Assembly: GCA_018340375.1 (NCBI GenBank)
Contig: JAFFJZ010000001.1
Coordinates: 30,248,001-30,312,000 of the forward strand
Reading direction: 5' to 3'
Length of the DNA stretch: 64,000 bases
From: Gonatopus flavifemur
Lineage: Eukaryota > Arthropoda > Insecta > Hymenoptera > Dryinidae
Shown: positions 35,652-48,040 of the stretch, piece by piece
Layout of the letters: the number at the start of each line of letters is the position of its first letter
How positions within the stretch are numbered: position 1 is the stretch's first letter
Position numbers and translations under genes: made by a program
Notes under the pieces: model-generated
The model's database searches: none
Seen by the model: only the letters and a program-made list of their open reading frames with translations
Told to the model about the DNA's origin: nothing

Positions 35652-35891
35652 TATAAAAGGCAGTTCCCTAATTTGGGTGACATTTTTTCTTTTCTTTTTC
35701 ATAGAATGTTACAAACGCGTACATTGTATTTGTGTATTATCTTCCAAGTACAATGTATGCAAATGAAATGCGCCGTTACATATTTCATGAGATACGAAGT
35801 CTTGATGCTACACAATTACAACAAAGAATCATCACTTTCGTTTAACAAAAGACTGTTATCTCTAATCCTACGATTCAATTTCTTGTTTTGA
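35652..35891 (+). CDS. Short ORF behind TATAAAAGG box (uncertain)
   Basis: TATAAAAGG (35652-35660) lies 46 bases before an ATG at 35706 that opens 61 codons to TGA at 35889. Residues 1-17 (MLQTRTLYLCIIFQVQC) could be a weak signal peptide. The rest is Leu/Phe/Asn-rich and typical of AT-rich chance frames. No splice or polyadenylation evidence was found, and I do not recognise the product. Confidence 0.2.
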   Translation, partial: YKRQFPNLGDIFSFLFHRMLQTRTLYLCIIFQVQCMQMKCAVTYFMRYEVLMLHNYNKESSLSFNKRLLSLILRFNFLF

Positions 35892-36689
35892 CATCATCGG
35901 CTTCCCGATATTTTACGCGTAACGCACCTATATGATATAATGTTATCATTGTGCAACCAAATATAAAATATCACCTTCAATTTGATGAATCTCCATTTGA
36001 ATAAAACGATATAAATATTTACATGAAAACAAACAATCAACATTTTTTTATCAAAAGGTGGAGGATTAATCCGGTCAGAATCCAGGTAAGATATATCAAT
36101 CGTTTTTTCAGAACGAATACTTGTATCCTCTGGAGGGAAATTTGAATATATGTTTCATTAAATCAAACGAGTTGTTTTTTTATTTCTTCATAATTGATGT
36201 AGTAGCATGCAAATGGACCACCCTGAAAAAATTGCTTTTTAATAAATATTTTGGTCTTCTCTCGGTAGAATATTCATTGATATCGAAGGAAAAAAATTCA
36301 ACTGGATTGAGAAGAACATGTTTATTCATGACGGATCAATGAATCATCGTGTGCTCTGAGTGTATTTAAATCGAATCTTGATGTCGAAAATTAGAGTAAC
36401 TTTGATGTTTTCGAGGACGAATTGAATTTTCAATGTATCAAACTTTGACATGAGATGATACTCTGATAAGCAGGATTCGTCGACTGAGAGCTGTTCAGGA
36501 GCTAATCTTGATGGAATTTGAATGAAAGAGTGATAGCCGATAGATCTTTTCTTAGAATAAAGTATAGTGTCCATACATCTTTATCAACGTCAAGTGAATT
36601 CTTTTATTGAGGAAGTGGAGAGATTGATTAAATGTATGGATATTTTTCTTTAATTGATGAGAGATGTGTTTCAACAAATTCCCAAATGT

Positions 36690-37215
36690 GTATTAGCGAC
36701 GGGCCCAATCTAAGCCCAGGGTGGATGCCCATGCTGCCCAACGTGGGGCCAAGCTGGGCAGACAAATAGGGCCAACCCTGAGATGATAACATCGTTCCCA
36801 GCTTGAAACCAGACTAGGTAATCAATACTGCCCCTTCCTTTTTTTATGAAATTGGAAAATTGCTTTGAATTCTACCCCAGCGGGTATGAATTTCAGTCCC
36901 ACTTTGGCATAGTGTTGAGCCCCATCGTGCCTATATGGGCCCAAGACTGGACCAAAGTGGGACCAAAATTCATACACGCTGAGGATTGTACGCACATGCT
37001 CGGGATATGAATTCACCCCAATCTTTGCCTAACGCTGGTCCAAATTGGGGCCAAGTTCAAATGTGCTCGCACTAAGATTAATTATTCCCATTTTCTACCA
37101 ACCATAATTGTATGGGAAAGCACAACAGGGCCAAGATTGAGCCAACATGGGCCCCATCGTCATTCCCCAATACTGGATTAAAGAGGATGGACCCAGCCTG
37201 GGGCCCATTGTCATT
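36690..37215. repeat. GGGCC-rich degenerate repeat block
   Basis: The block is made of loosely repeated phrases such as TGGGCCCAAGACTGGACC, GGGGCCAAGCTGGGC and GGACCCAGCCTGGGGCCC, with both orientations present. GC is far above the surroundings. Similar blocks are at 23900-24860 (inside a transposon) and 59296-59400. No long frame is open. Confidence 0.55.
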
Positions 37216-37312
37216 ATAGGCAATACACGCTTGGGTTAGGGAGTTATTTACCAACAATTATCACGATAACCATACACGGGAAACAAATTTAGCTGCAGCA
37301 GTCAAGTAGCTA

Positions 37313-37545
37313 CAGTGTAAAAAGAAAATCGGTCAATTTACTGAAAAATTCTTCGTCAATTCAGGTATTTTGAACAGGAACTCGAAAAAATTACTGAGCT
37401 TTTCGTGAATGTACCAATGGTTTGGTAATCGTACCGAAAATTCGATGAATTTACTAAATATTTCGAGTTTTTTACTCGCTGTGATCAGATCAATTGCTTC
37501 CCAACACAAATTTCGGTAAATTTATCAAAGTTTTTTTTACAGTGT
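37313..37545. mobile_element. MITE, CACTGTAAAAAA family, copy 4
   Basis: Ends CAGTGTAAAAAGAAAATCGG and, complemented, ACACTGTAAAAAAAACTTTG. The interior repeats CGGTAAATTTACTGAA-like palindromes. Confidence 0.55.
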
Positions 37546-37714
37546 AGCGTGGGCACACACAGCTATTGAATTAGCTTCCGCAACTGAATCCCAGTTATTT
37601 AGTTATTGGTAATATCAACTAAACTTTCGGAACGTATTCTGAAAATTTAGGCAAGTTTTTTCAAATTGAGCGTATAAAATTCATGAGACTTGAATTAAAA
37701 AATCGCAAATCATA

Positions 37715-37795
37715 GCGAGAATCGAACTGATGACTTTCACCATGGTAGATGAGGGTTTTATCCACTGAGCTATGAATCGTCGTTGGGATAAACTG
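37715..37795 (-). pseudogene. tRNA-like sequence (Pol III box A/B remnant)
   Basis: On the minus strand TAGCTCAGTGGATAAA (box A, D-arm) and AGTTCGATTCTCG (box B, T-loop) have tRNA-like spacing. The stems do not form a full cloverleaf. It follows a CACTGTAAAAAA-type MITE closely, as the other tRNA-like piece at 5161-5245 lies inside one, which suggests a composite family. Confidence 0.45.
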
Positions 37796-37811
37796 CTTGG
37801 AGATATTATGT

Positions 37812-38903
37812 GAAGTCAGAATAGTTATGATTCGCATACGCTTAATGTAACTTACAGAGGTGTGAAAAGTATTAGAATAATTGTTATTCCCAAAATAACT
37901 CCAACTTTTGCCTCAGATTATGCATTCATCTGTGGAGTACTATTTTGTCTTGTTGATATAATAGTTCTTCATCCTTCCATTTCTGAGTTAATTGTTATAA
38001 CAATTCTTCTTTCCAATCTTTTTTTCACTCCAATGATCTCAACACCTCGATCTCAAACTAAACAGTATGTGACGATAGATACCCGCTGGGAATTTAGAAT
38101 AGTTAACAACAAATTCCGACCGGGATTTTTATTGGTTTCATCGTAATGCAACTATCATTTCTTGTCGTGTATATCAATTTTATACAATGAAACACCAGTT
38201 CTTAATATCAAAATATTGCACATTGTTAGTTATTTAAAGACATATGAAGATGCTCATAATGAAAAAGAACTTTGTACGAATGAGATTGTTATATAATAAT
38301 CATGAAATATTCCTTCGTTCAAAAATGGAGGGCTTAAGAACTATTTATATCAAGAAATGAAACCAGTACTCCATAAATGATTGCATTCCCTTAGAGGAAA
38401 GTTGGAACAGTTTTGGAAATAACAATTATTCTAATAATTTTCACACCTCTGTACTATTACTTTACATGAAGCGCGTGTGAAACGTCATTTTACAGCAAGC
38501 GGGCATCACACGCTTCACGAAGAGGGAATAGAAACATTTTCCGCTTCATGTATACGCTTCATTTTCACCAGGGAACTCATTCAATAAACATACAAAATTT
38601 CAAGCCAATCGGTGCAGCCGTTTTTCCACAAAAAATTCCGAAAAAATAACTCGGTTTTCAACCTTTCACACCGTTACCCTGGTGATAATGAAGCGTATAC
38701 AGAAAGCGCGGTGGAAGCGTATACGAAGCAAAAAATGTTTCAATTCCCTCTTCATGAAACGTGTAATACCTCTTTGCTGTAAAGTAATGAAATCATACGT
38801 TCCATATGCGCTTCATAAGCTTTCGATCCCGTTTCACACACTCTTCGTGTGAAGTAATAGTGAGTTACATTAAGCGTGTGCGAATCATAACTATTCTGAT
38901 TTC
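37812..38903. mobile_element. Large hairpin element with two nested levels
   Basis: Outer arms (GAAGTCAGAATAGTTATGAT at 37812 and its complement ending at 38903) and inner arms around 38455-38780 (CATGAAGCG and ATACGCTTC motifs, CCCTGGTGATAATGAAGCG near the centre) form one long hairpin. The left arm is interrupted by a CAGAGGTGTG element (37855-38451). The ORF at 38806-39207 overlaps the right arm. Confidence 0.7.
37855..38451. mobile_element. Tc1/mariner-type element CAGAGGTGTGAAAA, nested
   Basis: Inverted repeats of about 50 bp start CAGAGGTGTGAAAAGTATTA and end with the complement CACACCTCTG. TA flanks both ends (37853-37854 and 38452-38453). The uninterrupted opposite arm of the host hairpin (RC of about 38860-38885) reads straight across the site with a single dinucleotide, confirming a TA target duplication. 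It is 597 bp. The interior ORF (37862-38146) overlaps the terminal repeat and is not a recognisable transposase. Confidence 0.8.
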
Positions 38904-39861
38904 AAATGGTATCTTCATACGATCGATTCTAACGACAATCAATATGTGGGGTGCAATTTTTTCATTCAAGTTTCATGAATTTTATACGCTTTTTTTGTTT
39001 CAACTCCCGTTTCACATACTCTTCATATCTCTTCCATTCAAGCTCTGCACAGTTTTTATTGACTTTTCCGTAACCTTCCAGCATACGCTTCGTTTACTCT
39101 TCTTTCCCGCTTCTATTTTCACCAGGGTACAACCCCTGAATTCTTCGATATTCGTTGACATAAGCCCACGACGAAAAAAAACTACAGTCTTTTGGCATCA
39201 TTTTTAAAAAATGACGCAATGAGAAATCATAATTTCTCTTCACTCCTTCGATTACGGTCGAAGGAGCGTAGAGCGAAAATTTTCATACGAAATGAGATCA
39301 CGGCGAGGAAAAGAACATCGTTAAATATGGATGTAAGTTGATGACCAATGGGTTCAAAATAAATAATGATGTATATGAAATACAATGTGTACGTAAAATC
39401 GTTCGGCTTGTTACCACATCGTGGTTTCGCTGGTTGCTTACTATGTAATGAACTTGCTTCCTGCTACAATAGAGATGATGTAACAAATAAAACACGAATA
39501 ATCGCTTGCATTTCTACACCATCTATTCATTATAAACCGTTAAGCTACCACAGCATAATTTTGTATGATCGCATATCGGTTGTTGAAAGTTACAGTTGAC
39601 TTCCAAACGATTCTTCGTTTTGAGAAGAAGTGAAATTTCGAGTGGAGATATCGTTATTCGAGTGTTTCAGATATTGGAGAAAACATGTTTTCATGAAATC
39701 AAATCAATGTAGTTTTGATTATAATTTCAATTTACATCTATGTTCTGATAAGGAGTTTCCCTGGTAGAAAGTTTGAATGAAATTAGAACTGTGTTGCATT
39801 GTCCTAAGATATATTCGTCTATCTCTCGATTTATCATACATAAATACATCCCAAATGTGTT

Positions 39862-40065
39862 ATGAAGTGGAAGCTGTCGGCCGTTACTACAGCAACTGAT
39901 TATTCTAACTTTTGATTAAATGTTGCTTGAGCTTGGTTGACACTAGGAATCGATTAAGCAGCGTTGCTCTAAATGTTTCAGATGCTCAAATCCGTGATAG
40001 AAGTTTTCTGTACGAAGTTATGAACATTGGCCGATAGCTCTACGGCCGACAGTTTCCACTTCATT
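39862..40065. mobile_element. hAT-like MITE, CATGAAGCTGAAACTGGC family, copy 3
   Basis: Ends ATGAAGTGGAAGCTGTCGGC and, complemented, AATGAAGTGGAAACTGTCGG. Flanks AATGTGTT (39854-39861) and AATGTATG (40066-40073) are a 6-of-8 match, a decayed target duplication. Confidence 0.65.
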
Positions 40066-41180
40066 AATGTATGTGTTCCATGAATTTATAATATTCTATC
40101 GAGTCTTATCGTAGATATACGACTGGCACACTACCATATGTTTTTTTCGAACGAAGAATCTATTGTGAATGCTTTGTTAAACTTGAAATAGATTCAGTAA
40201 TTGTGTGAAGAATGATAAGTAAAATTACCTCCAACGTTTATATTTTTTGTAGAAATATTTTGACAATCCTTCATCTCCATGTTTCAACCCTTTGAAATGC
40301 ATTCATCTAAAGTCAACGGGAAAAAAATTCTAACAAAAATAGCATGAAACCTCCCCATGGTTGACGACGTGAAGTTATTGTACTTCGAATGAACGAATTT
40401 ATACTTTAAAAGCATAGATTGAAGTTTGTGATCCTAATGAAGCGTGGTAATCAAATTTGCATCATCTTATTTTGCCGGATCAACAATTTACCGAGCTACT
40501 AATGATTGATATTATTTATATGTAACATTCGTATCCTCGATAGCTTGTTGTTCAATCAGCGTTTGTTATGTACATGAGTCGGAACCCAAAGTGATCGCAA
40601 ATTTATTTCAGATTTGACATTGAATATCATTGATATTGAATAAAGTATTACTCAACATTATTTCTTGCAGCAAAGCCTCATCAACAACAATATTTCCCTC
40701 ACCTAATTTTAGGTCCATTTAACACGGTTTCGCTTTGCTGGCATTTTTGAACAGGATAAATATGAGGAACGACTCAACGAAATTAGATTTGCGTAATTCT
40801 TATGCATAAAAATATTCTGCTTCGATATGTGTACAGTATATTATCTTTATTCGTATGAAAATTAATTAGATCCTGGTACTGATTCGAATTCCGCTAATGC
40901 AATTTTTCAATAAATATCTATGCATAGATGATGTTGTACAGCAGTGAGAGTATTAACTGCTCGAACCTGTATCCCATTTGGGCCGATACTCAGATATGGA
41001 TTAGATAGTAATTCCATACGAGTTTCATCCCAATTGGCGAAGAACTGTGGAAGAAATTGTTTTCCCTGTTTGGAGGAAAGAATTTTCGTTTGTTCTATGT
41101 GACTGTTCGATTGCTACTAAACAAATATGAATTGAACGTAAAAAGTTTCCTATTTCAAGTTACTTGAAAACATCGGTATA

Positions 41181-41229
41181 CACGGAAAAAATAAAATGTA
41201 ATAAATGAATAAAATAAAATTTTTCCGTG
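41181..41229. mobile_element. 49-bp minimal CACGGAAAAA hairpin with TA flanks
   Basis: CACGGAAAAAATAAAAT and ATTTTATTTTATT...TTTTTCCGTG pair over almost the whole unit, with TA on both sides. It looks like a MITE reduced to its ends. Confidence 0.6.
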
Positions 41230-41267
41230 TATCGAACAGCAGTCATTTCATCCCTACCACCCTGTCA

Positions 41268-41475
41268 TGAGAGTGAAGAGCTGGCAGCGACGAGCCAGCA
41301 GCCGATTGATGTAACTTCCTGATTGGAATTGATTTTAACGTTTTTCATATCAGAAATCCATACAGTGCCTTTCAATTATACAGCTTGGCTGCTTAAATAT
41401 TGGATAAGACAATTCTATTAAAAATGACATAAATCGACTGCTAACTCGTCAATTTAGCCAAAACTTCACTCTCAT
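41268..41475. mobile_element. hAT-like MITE, CATGAAGCTGAAACTGGC family, diverged copy 4
   Basis: Ends TGAGAGTGAAGAGCTGGCAG and, complemented, ATGAGAGTGAAGTTTTGGCT. CCTGTCA occurs directly on both sides, a 7-bp remnant of an 8-bp duplication. Confidence 0.55.
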
Positions 41476-42724
41476 ATCCTGTCACACCCTGTTACATCTA
41501 TCCCTCATAAATATATCAAGAACATGGAAGTAATGTATGGTTCTCCATACCGATTTTTCGTATATCATCAACAACTGTAACTGGTTGTCGAGATCAATTT
41601 GGAGTGACAGTAATTACTTGTTTTCTGTTGGTACAGAGCAGACCACTAACTTGTTTTCTATTGGTGGTGCATACACTTTAAATATTTAATGCTCTCAGAA
41701 CAGGAAAGACTGAAATCTGAAATCAATGAAATCATAAAAGATTAAATGAAGGGGAAAAAATCGATGATGCTCTTACAATTTCATCGTATATGTTATCCAA
41801 TCTAGTAAATATGTAATCATTCGTCGTTCACCGTACACCTAAAGTCAACGACCGTCTCTCTATATAAACTCAACTCAAATAGATTGGGATGGGCTCTGAT
41901 CGTTGAATTGGATCGTATTCATTATTGGTTCTAAGCTTTGAACGGTTGGTTGACGGTGGTAGTAAATGCACATGGATACAATAACGTATCCAATCTGAAA
42001 ATAAAATACATAATATGGTGAAGACCATGGACTCTGGACGTCCATCATTGCTCAAACCGGACGAAGAACATTCGTAGTATTACGTAGGCGTAGACCTCAT
42101 TGCATCGGAACACATACATTGTGTAATAATAAAACAAATCGTACATACGTGCATGTACAAACATTTGTATATAGTATGCTTTCGATATGAACTCACATAT
42201 CGAATACTTATTTTTATATCCCGTAGGGTCAATTTCGACATTGATCCACAATTTATCACACAGAATAAGACATTGATAAAAACTACTTTTTACAAAACGG
42301 CGACGATCAATCTCTTGATGTCAATTGTCTTCGTTATTGAATAATTGTAATTTATGTGTTCAGTTGTCTTTTGATGGAGTATGTAAAGGTATCGTGGTAT
42401 ACCTTCCTCTAAGATTGATCGATCCTTCAGGTTTTATGAAGTTCTAAAGCGATTTTTTCATACAAAATTCATATTCAACAAAGGAACAGGTTTCAACATC
42501 TTAAAAATCATTGAAGATTTGTTATAGAAAATAATAAATCTTGAGTACATGTTCGGTCGTAAGGTTCAATTACATTTCATATCATCTTGGAATGTTGATA
42601 CTGATGTGAAATCGCATCTCGTGATCATTCCAAATATAGTGACAGCAAAATTTATTTATCAATCAACAGGGATTTCTCATAATTAAAGAGAATGATGTTT
42701 CATTTTCAGAATCTATTGATTTAT

Positions 42725-42961
42725 ACACGCAGGAAACAGATGTGTTGAAAAGTCCCATAATTTATTGAGGATCAGCGCCAGTCTCTGATGGATAGAGTTT
42801 TCACTGGAATTTACTTTTAAAAAGTCCCATAATTAGACGTATTTCTATAAGAAATTATGGTACTTTTGAAGCTATCTTCGGGTAAATAATTTCATTCATC
42901 ACAGACTGGCGCTGATCCTCAATGAATTATGGGAATTTTTAAAATATATTTTTCTGCGTGT
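42725..42961. mobile_element. MITE, ACACGCAG ends
   Basis: Inverted repeats of about 75 bp: ACACGCAGGAAACAGATG at the left, complement ACACGCAGAAAAATATAT at the right, converging on a shared GAGGATCAGCGCCAGTCT. It is 237 bp, and a second inner pair (GTCCCATAATT) is present. Confidence 0.75.
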
Positions 42962-43921
42962 ATAAGAAAATAATTTCCGACTCTTTCAATAAATTAATGA
43001 ATTTTTATTTCGATACTTCATATTTCAAAAGAAAGAAATTCAAATCTCGTTATTATCTTTTCATGCGCGTATAAGTAATTCAATAAAATCAGCGTGAAGG
43101 ATTGTCAACTGTGATGTACTTCAATTCTACTCTTTCTCATTCGTTTAATTATAATTTATTTATTATGCTTCTCTGGGTGCGGTCTCCAAGTCTCAAACGC
43201 TGACATTTGAACACATAGCATTCTTTTGCCTAACACTTCATGAAGGATGATGTCATTTAACGAATTGAAATACACATCTCTCAGGTATTCCCGAAGGCGG
43301 GCAATCCAAAAAAGATAAAACCACTTTATATAACAATCATTCTAATTTGTTCCAATAGTAACATTCTCCCACTTAATTAAATTTTACAAACGCATTGGAA
43401 AGAAGGTATAATTTCAAAAAAAAAAAAACTCGTTCAACTATGGTTTCGTCGATTAATTGCTTGTCACAACCACCTTTCAAATCAATATGACAAACATCGT
43501 ACCAAAAAATAAGTAGACTGAACTACCCAATAGATGAACGATTCATAAAAGAAGTAACTATTATAAATTCCTGCTACATCAAAATAATTCGATTGCTTTC
43601 ATCAAACAAACAAATTATTCTAAGGTAGCAGTAATTTTGAATGGTTACTTGTTACTTATGATCAATCGTAACGATTATCAATGGATTCAAAGAATTATAA
43701 GAGATTTATAAAATAATTGTTCTGGTATACATTCAAACGAGTGTGAATAATTCATGTATTTTTTTTTGTCTTTCAACGAATATAGATATATTACGCACAT
43801 ATAACGTGCATAATATACTGCACAGGAGTAGGCGTTATGTGAGAACACATAGGATCATCAGCTGATCCGTATAAGGTGCCGACAAAGTATATCTTGCACA
43901 CGGTCGTCTTTTAATGTCCCC

Positions 43922-43961
43922 TCATCATCATCATCATTGTCGTCATCGCCGTCATCATCAA
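43922..43961. repeat. (TCA)n-type microsatellite
   Basis: Imperfect TCATCA/TCGTCA triplets run for about 40 bases. On the minus strand this would read as an Asp-rich tract, but it is not part of a longer credible frame. Confidence 0.7.
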
Positions 43962-45363
43962 GAAACATTTCCCACAAAAGTCTCGAAGTTTTGGATTTCA
44001 TCAGGATAAATCCCTTTTTTTCAGAGTATTGCAACTTTGTTTATGCCTCAGCAAGATATCAACGATAACAATGGCTGATAATTCAAAGCGCGAATTGAAA
44101 AAATTAACAAAAAAATATGTACATTGAATGAAAATGTTTCTGATATAAATTCAAAACAATTGATATTTGATGGAATAAAGTTATGAATGTGCGATAACAG
44201 TCGTTGACACCATGATTAGGAAACATTTGCATAATATATTCATTTGTTTCCGGATAATAGATATGATTCGACCAATCGTCGTCGTAAGATGAATTTGATA
44301 AAACTTCTCAATCAAGTATTCTGATTAATTTAATCGTTTGAATTTACATTTATATCCCGTCTGAGAAATAAAAAGAGAATTAAAATTCTCTCTGTAAATA
44401 GATTTCACGAATTTTAGTGTTAATGAATATAAACACATTTATACAGTGTCAAATTTCAATTACATGGGTAATCAGTGCTGAAAAAGTGAATATCTGTGAC
44501 GACAAATCGAATTATTTTCTCCTAGTCTATCTCAGTGAAAGTTATTGGGAATTCCTGAGATTCCGATAATTGGGAATCTTATTCGGATCACTTCTGAATC
44601 GTTGGACGAATCATAGAAAGTATCGAATATGTTCGATGAATCCTCGTCAAAAATATACTCAATTTTTTTTCTGGATTATTCCACGTCGAAGTCTATTCAA
44701 TATTTGTATGAAAATTTACAAAAATAATCATGTGATAGTTGTCAATTACGCTGAAGTAAAGTGATTTTCACAAAATTACCTGCAGTATGGAATAAAAAAT
44801 AATCATAATCTCGATGTTATCAAATTATCCAATTCTGCTTTTTCAATTACAATAGTCTCCAATTAACTGTTTCTCAAATTAGAATTCAAAAAGCCAACTT
44901 GAAATGACTGGAAATCAAATTTTGTTTATGTGATGGATGTAGGAAATTTATTGAATTTAAAATGCAGTAAAATTGTTTTTCATCAGCAACATAAAATTAT
45001 TCTTACATGATTTCATGACACTTCGCTCATTCAGCGCTTTGTGTCGTCATTCAGCGCTAATCGTATTTCATGTCATTCAATACAGATTTATTTATCACCG
45101 ATTAGCTTGTTTTTCAGTGGTTGATTTAGTAACAGTCCCCTCATGCAGTTACAGGTTGAATAATTAAAGTATGGATACGATGAAAGTTTATCATTATTCA
45201 TACAAATTATACCCTCACATTACATCTTAATGATTACCACTTGTAATTGAAAATTATATCATATCGCAATACAAAAAATTTAGGCTAGGTATATTACTTT
45301 AAGAGAAACACTAGTCTACAGCTATTCAGTGATCGAGCTTTGGACATTGATTCAAAGAGATTA

Positions 45364-45723
45364 CACTGAGAAAAAAGTTAATTTGTGGTTTATTATGGGG
45401 ACATGAATATTCACTTTACGCAAATCTATCATGATTTTGTCAAATATGATTTATTAACTATTAACAAACGTTTATTTCTATTGAATATGAAGCTGAAACT
45501 GACAGCCGTGAAGTTGGCAGCCGATTGTCATAATTTTTTACATCCAACGTTTATTGAAGATTCGAGGATCTGAAATATTTAATGGGATGCTACTCGATCG
45601 ATTTCTGGTATGAACAAAGTTTCAACAACGTTGAATTAAAAGTTATAAAAACTGGCTGCCAGCTCTACGGCTGCCAGTTTCAGCTCCATGTTTGTTAACT
45701 ATGAATAAACCTTTTTCTCAGTG
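45364..45723. mobile_element. MITE, CACTGAGA family, carrying a hAT-like insertion
   Basis: Ends CACTGAGAAAAAAGTTAA and CCTTTTTCTCAGTG with TA on both sides (45362-45363 and 45724-45725). Its outer parts match 12756-12982. The middle (45487-45690) is a CATGAAGCTGAAACTGGC element, so that family inserted later. Confidence 0.75.
45487..45690. mobile_element. hAT-like MITE, CATGAAGCTGAAACTGGC family, copy 5 (nested)
   Basis: Ends ATGAAGCTGAAACTGACAGC and, complemented, CATGGAGCTGAAACTGGCAG. It is 204 bp, within the CACTGAGA element. No clean 8-bp duplication survives. Confidence 0.7.
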
Positions 45724-45824
45724 TACAATATACTGAATATGAGAATAAAGTGGAATTTCTTAAATTGGCTCAGTTTTTTCAATTCTTCATGTGTTGAATT
45801 GATCAATGAGTGTAGACTATACAG

Positions 45825-46110
45825 GTGTCCCAGCATTTGCAGACCGGATTTCACAGGTATATTCTGCAGCCAAAATGCAATAATTTCCCGTTTGAAAAAA
45901 ATTTTTTCGACGCTTAGTTTTGGAGATATGAGCATTTTCAGATTGTTTTTCAAATTCAAATCATTCAAAAACACTGTATGCTACATACTTGGGCTTAACA
46001 TCATTCGCTAAGTTGGAAAACGACGGATTCGTGGGAAAAAGAATTAAACTATTTTATCATTGACAGTTCCGGAGCTAGAGCGATTTGAAGTTGCTGAATT
46101 CTGATTGGCT
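45825..46110. repeat. Single arm of the 7533-8110 hairpin family
   Basis: GCAGCCAAAATGCAATAATT, the following CCCGTTTGAAAAAAATTTTT and CATTCGCTAAGTTGGAAAAC match the left arm of the hairpin at 7533-8110. The second arm is missing. Confidence 0.65.
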
Positions 46111-46202
46111 AAAAGCTAAAAAACTGTTCTTCAACAACTGTGTCCGATACAAATCCTTGATTTAAAAAAACCATACAAAGAAGGTTTTTTCAATTGAATT
46201 CT

Positions 46203-46427
46203 TACTGAGAAAAAAAATTTGGTTGATATACACCCATCCAAAGTTTTTTGTTGGCGTAACTAAAAATTTGGTGGCTTCGACCAAAATTTGATTATGCCAA
46301 CCAAAAAAATTGTATAAAATCTCTTTTAGCTTGGGAACTGAAGTTTTATTTATGTTAAAAAAGGATTTTGGTTGGTCATATAATAACAAAATGTTTCGGA
46401 AATCATAACAAAACAGTTTTCTCAGTG
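46203..46427. mobile_element. MITE, CACTGAGA family, TTTGGTTG interior
   Basis: Ends ACTGAGAAAAAAAATTTGG and ACAGTTTTCTCAGTG. The interior matches 15524-15703. Confidence 0.65.
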
Positions 46428-46489
46428 CCCTAGCGAGTGTAGTAAATCGTGTACGCGGGAAAAATACATGGAAAGAAATGATGTGGTTG

Positions 46490-46720
46490 CACTGAGAAAA
46501 AGGGTTTAGTTGAATATTAGACAGCTAGGAAATTCAGTCACTGTCAATAAAAATTTAGTTGGATCAAATAAATTTTATTTGTTACAGCTGAATCTTTTAT
46601 TCCTCTTGAATAAGACGTTTTATTCGTATTTCAGACAAATAGACTTTTATCTACGCCAACTAAAATTTAGCTGGGACAACTAAATTTTAGTGGCCACAGC
46701 TAGGTACTTATCTCTCAGTG
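46490..46720. mobile_element. MITE, CACTGAGA family
   Basis: Ends CACTGAGAAAAAGGGTTTAG and ACTTATCTCTCAGTG, 231 bp, with subterminal AACTAAATTTTAGT palindromes. A related AGCTGTGGCAAC-rich tract follows to about 46915. Confidence 0.7.
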
Positions 46721-47007
46721 TGATATTTGGCTAGCTAAAACTTTGGATAGCTGTAGTAGCTATTTCCTAGCTGTGGCAACAACAGTTATTACTATAGGAG
46801 CTAAAATCTAACTTTTGTAGTTATTTTTTTTTCACTATCCAAATATCAAATATACGAAATAGCTACCACAGGTCATTCCTAGCTATCACAATGGATTATT
46901 TTTCTCCGTGTACTTAATTTAGCTGCAGCGGACAGTCATGTACAGCCATCGAATCAGCTCCTGCAGCGACATTTGAGCTGTGACAGCAATAAAAATTCGC
47001 ACCGGTA

Positions 47008-48040
47008 CACTCAGAGAAATCGCTTAGTTGTATGAGCAAAAATACTTTAGTTAATAATCTTTTAGTTCTTTTGAATACGTGTTTATTTGATACAAATAAA
47101 AATTGGTTTGCGTTAGCAGAAACAATAATTTGATGTCTATCCATTTCAAATAGAAAAGTTTAGGTAATAGTTGCATAAGTAATTTATTTGTGACTTCTAA
47201 GAATTTATGTGCGTTGAACGAATTGTTTTATTTCAAAAATTTTTATTCCACGCAACTTAAAATATTTGTTTAAATGAGTTCCTTAGCAAATAGAATCTGA
47301 TTCCGCATATGCTGACTACCATGTCATCATTTTCAATTGTTTTACCGGCATTTCCACCCATGCCCACTATTCAACGACACGCCTGCAATCGTATGCAACG
47401 GTGATACGGAATTTTGGATTTTATTTCTGGAAGAATAGATTACTCCATAGCAAAAGTTTCCAATTTCATCGGTTTATCAGATTTGTGATCGTTTTGTCTG
47501 AAGAATATTCGTACAACATCTTTTGTTATGCAGTGAAATTTTGCTAAAATATGGAGCAAGTGGAAATGCAAAAAATTTTTCAGAACCTCTCCTGACTAAA
47601 ATATCCTCAGTAGAAATCATTTGAGTCATTCTCTAGGCCTTGCGAGACCTTACGATCCCCTTGTAAGGGACTTTCAAGGCCTATCAAAGCCTTGTAATAA
47701 CCTAAAAAAGTACTGGGGTTATTTCTGGTAAGGTTGTTCAATGATTCCTAGTAGATATTTGATTTTCAATAATAACTAACAATATTTCCGTACAATCATA
47801 TTTTGTCGACTAAATAATTTAGTTGAAATGGCATTTTGATTCAATTGAAATATTTGGTTGTTACAACGTCAAAATATTTATTTGTGAGAAGTGAAAGTTT
47901 TACTCATTTCAACTAAATTCAATTAACTAAGCAAAATACGTTGATTTGAATAAAAGTCTAGCTGTCTGATAAAAATGAATAAATTATCTTGCTACTGTGG
48001 CTAGCATTTAGTTACAGCAACTATGTGATTTTTCTCAGTG
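47008..48040. mobile_element. 1 kb CACTGAGA-family element
   Basis: Ends CACTCAGAGAAATCGC and GTGATTTTTCTCAGTG, flanked by TA (47006-47007 and 48041-48042). The interior includes a short AAGGCCTTGYAAGG repeat (47635-47700), also found at 53483-53505. There is no transposase frame. Confidence 0.6.

Noticed and set aside
38806..39207. Plus-strand 133-codon frame
   Set aside because: It overlaps the right arm of the hairpin at 37812-38903 and continues in similar CGTTTC-rich sequence; no splice or motif support.
41870..42010. Minus-strand terminal exon after TATTTTATTTTCAG
   Set aside because: The acceptor is good, but two frames are open to similar lengths, no AATAAA follows closely, and neither product is recognisable.
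43922..43961. Asp-rich coding tract
   Set aside because: It is a TCA microsatellite without a supporting frame.
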